Below are positions 63,867-64,000 of a stretch of DNA of 64,000 nucleotides, piece by piece. A model generated the notes under the pieces. The model was not told where the DNA came from. It searched no databases and saw only the letters and a program-made list of their open reading frames with translations. The position numbers and the translations under genes are program-made. Numbering within the stretch: the first letter of the stretch is position 1; each line of letters begins with the position of its first letter. Origin of the DNA: Eutrophocola sp964601805 (lineage in GTDB: Bacteria > Pseudomonadota > Gammaproteobacteria > Pseudomonadales > Pseudohongiellaceae); NCBI GenBank assembly GCA_964601805.1, contig CAZROW010000004.1, positions 6,430 through 70,429 on the forward strand, given 5' to 3'.

Positions 63867-64000
63867 ATGAAAATTAAAGTCTTTGAACTTATAGCGTTTG
63901 TTATTTCATTCTTCTTTAACCAGGTAATTGCCCAGGATCTTGATCTATTTCAGGCGGTTGATTCGCCGGAGGAGGGTGAAAATAACAGCCGTAGGGCACA
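63867..64000 (+). CDS. N-terminal part of an exported protein, cut by the window edge
   Basis: An open frame of 44 codons starting MKIKVFELIAFVISFF with a signal peptide (cut near VIAQ, before DLDLFQAV) runs off the right edge. The mature part seen is acidic and polar. It follows the terminator, has weak ribosome-binding complementarity, and shows the same lower G+C as the gene before it. I do not recognise the family. Confidence 0.55.
   Translation, partial: MKIKVFELIAFVISFFFNQVIAQDLDLFQAVDSPEEGENNSRRA

Overview
The window is a chromosome segment of a Gram-negative gammaproteobacterium centred on the replication-origin region. The evidence is the gene order atpI-parB-parA-rsmG-mnmG | mnmE-yidC-yidD-rnpA-rpmH | dnaA-dnaN-recF-gyrB, genes for LPS heptose and lipid A, alpha2beta2-type GlyQ/GlyS, an 804-residue GyrB and a type II secretion operon. 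Most genes look to be in the mid-50s % G+C. The lineage is probably a marine relative of the Pseudomonadales/Oceanospirillales/Cellvibrionales, but the sequence alone does not settle the order. I see no tRNA, rRNA, CRISPR array, insertion sequence or prophage.

Layout. 1-9.5 kb: the first atp operon gene, chromosome partitioning, tRNA modification, membrane insertase and the RNase P/L34 cluster, all on the minus strand. The mnmG-mnmE spacer (about 5180-5520) has an E. coli-like oriC layout. 9.5-16.4 kb: the dnaA spacer, with two more DnaA boxes, then dnaA-dnaN-recF-gyrB on the plus strand; recF carries two parS sites inside its reading frame. 16.4-23.6 kb: plsC, gmhB and glyS-glyQ (minus), then an acyltransferase, a 2-oxoglutarate oxygenase and a heptosyltransferase (plus), an envelope/LPS block. 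23.6-29.5 kb: trkH, trkA, rsmB, fmt, def (minus). 29.7-34.6 kb: LysM protein, dprA, tsaC, a 100-N assembly gap, hemF, aroE. 34.6-41 kb: gamma carbonic anhydrase, a truncated cytochrome oxidase subunit II, ctaA-ctaB-sco1, and the zinc importer znuCB/znuA. 41-46.4 kb: polA with a degenerate proofreading site, a spacer that may encode a small RNA, engB, cytochrome c4, dsbA.

46.7-60.3 kb: one tightly packed plus-strand run, gspL-M-E-F-D-G-H-I-J-K, that continues without a break (ATGA overlap) into a Wzm/Wzt-type ABC exporter, a GNAT-like protein and a PIG-L deacetylase. After a 434-bp AT-rich leader comes a 1008-residue secreted, Thr/Ala/Gly-rich protein with unusual codon use and a strong terminator (60.7-63.8 kb), then the start of another exported protein cut by the window edge.

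The most interesting inference is that this last 17 kb is one functional unit: a type II secretion system with a lipoprotein secretin and no gspC nearby, co-expressed with a glycan exporter and sugar-modifying enzymes, beside its likely substrate, an abundant surface-layer-like protein. Other notable points are the exonuclease-degenerate Pol I, the truncated coxB next to haem A genes, the recF-embedded parS pair and the two competing origin candidates.
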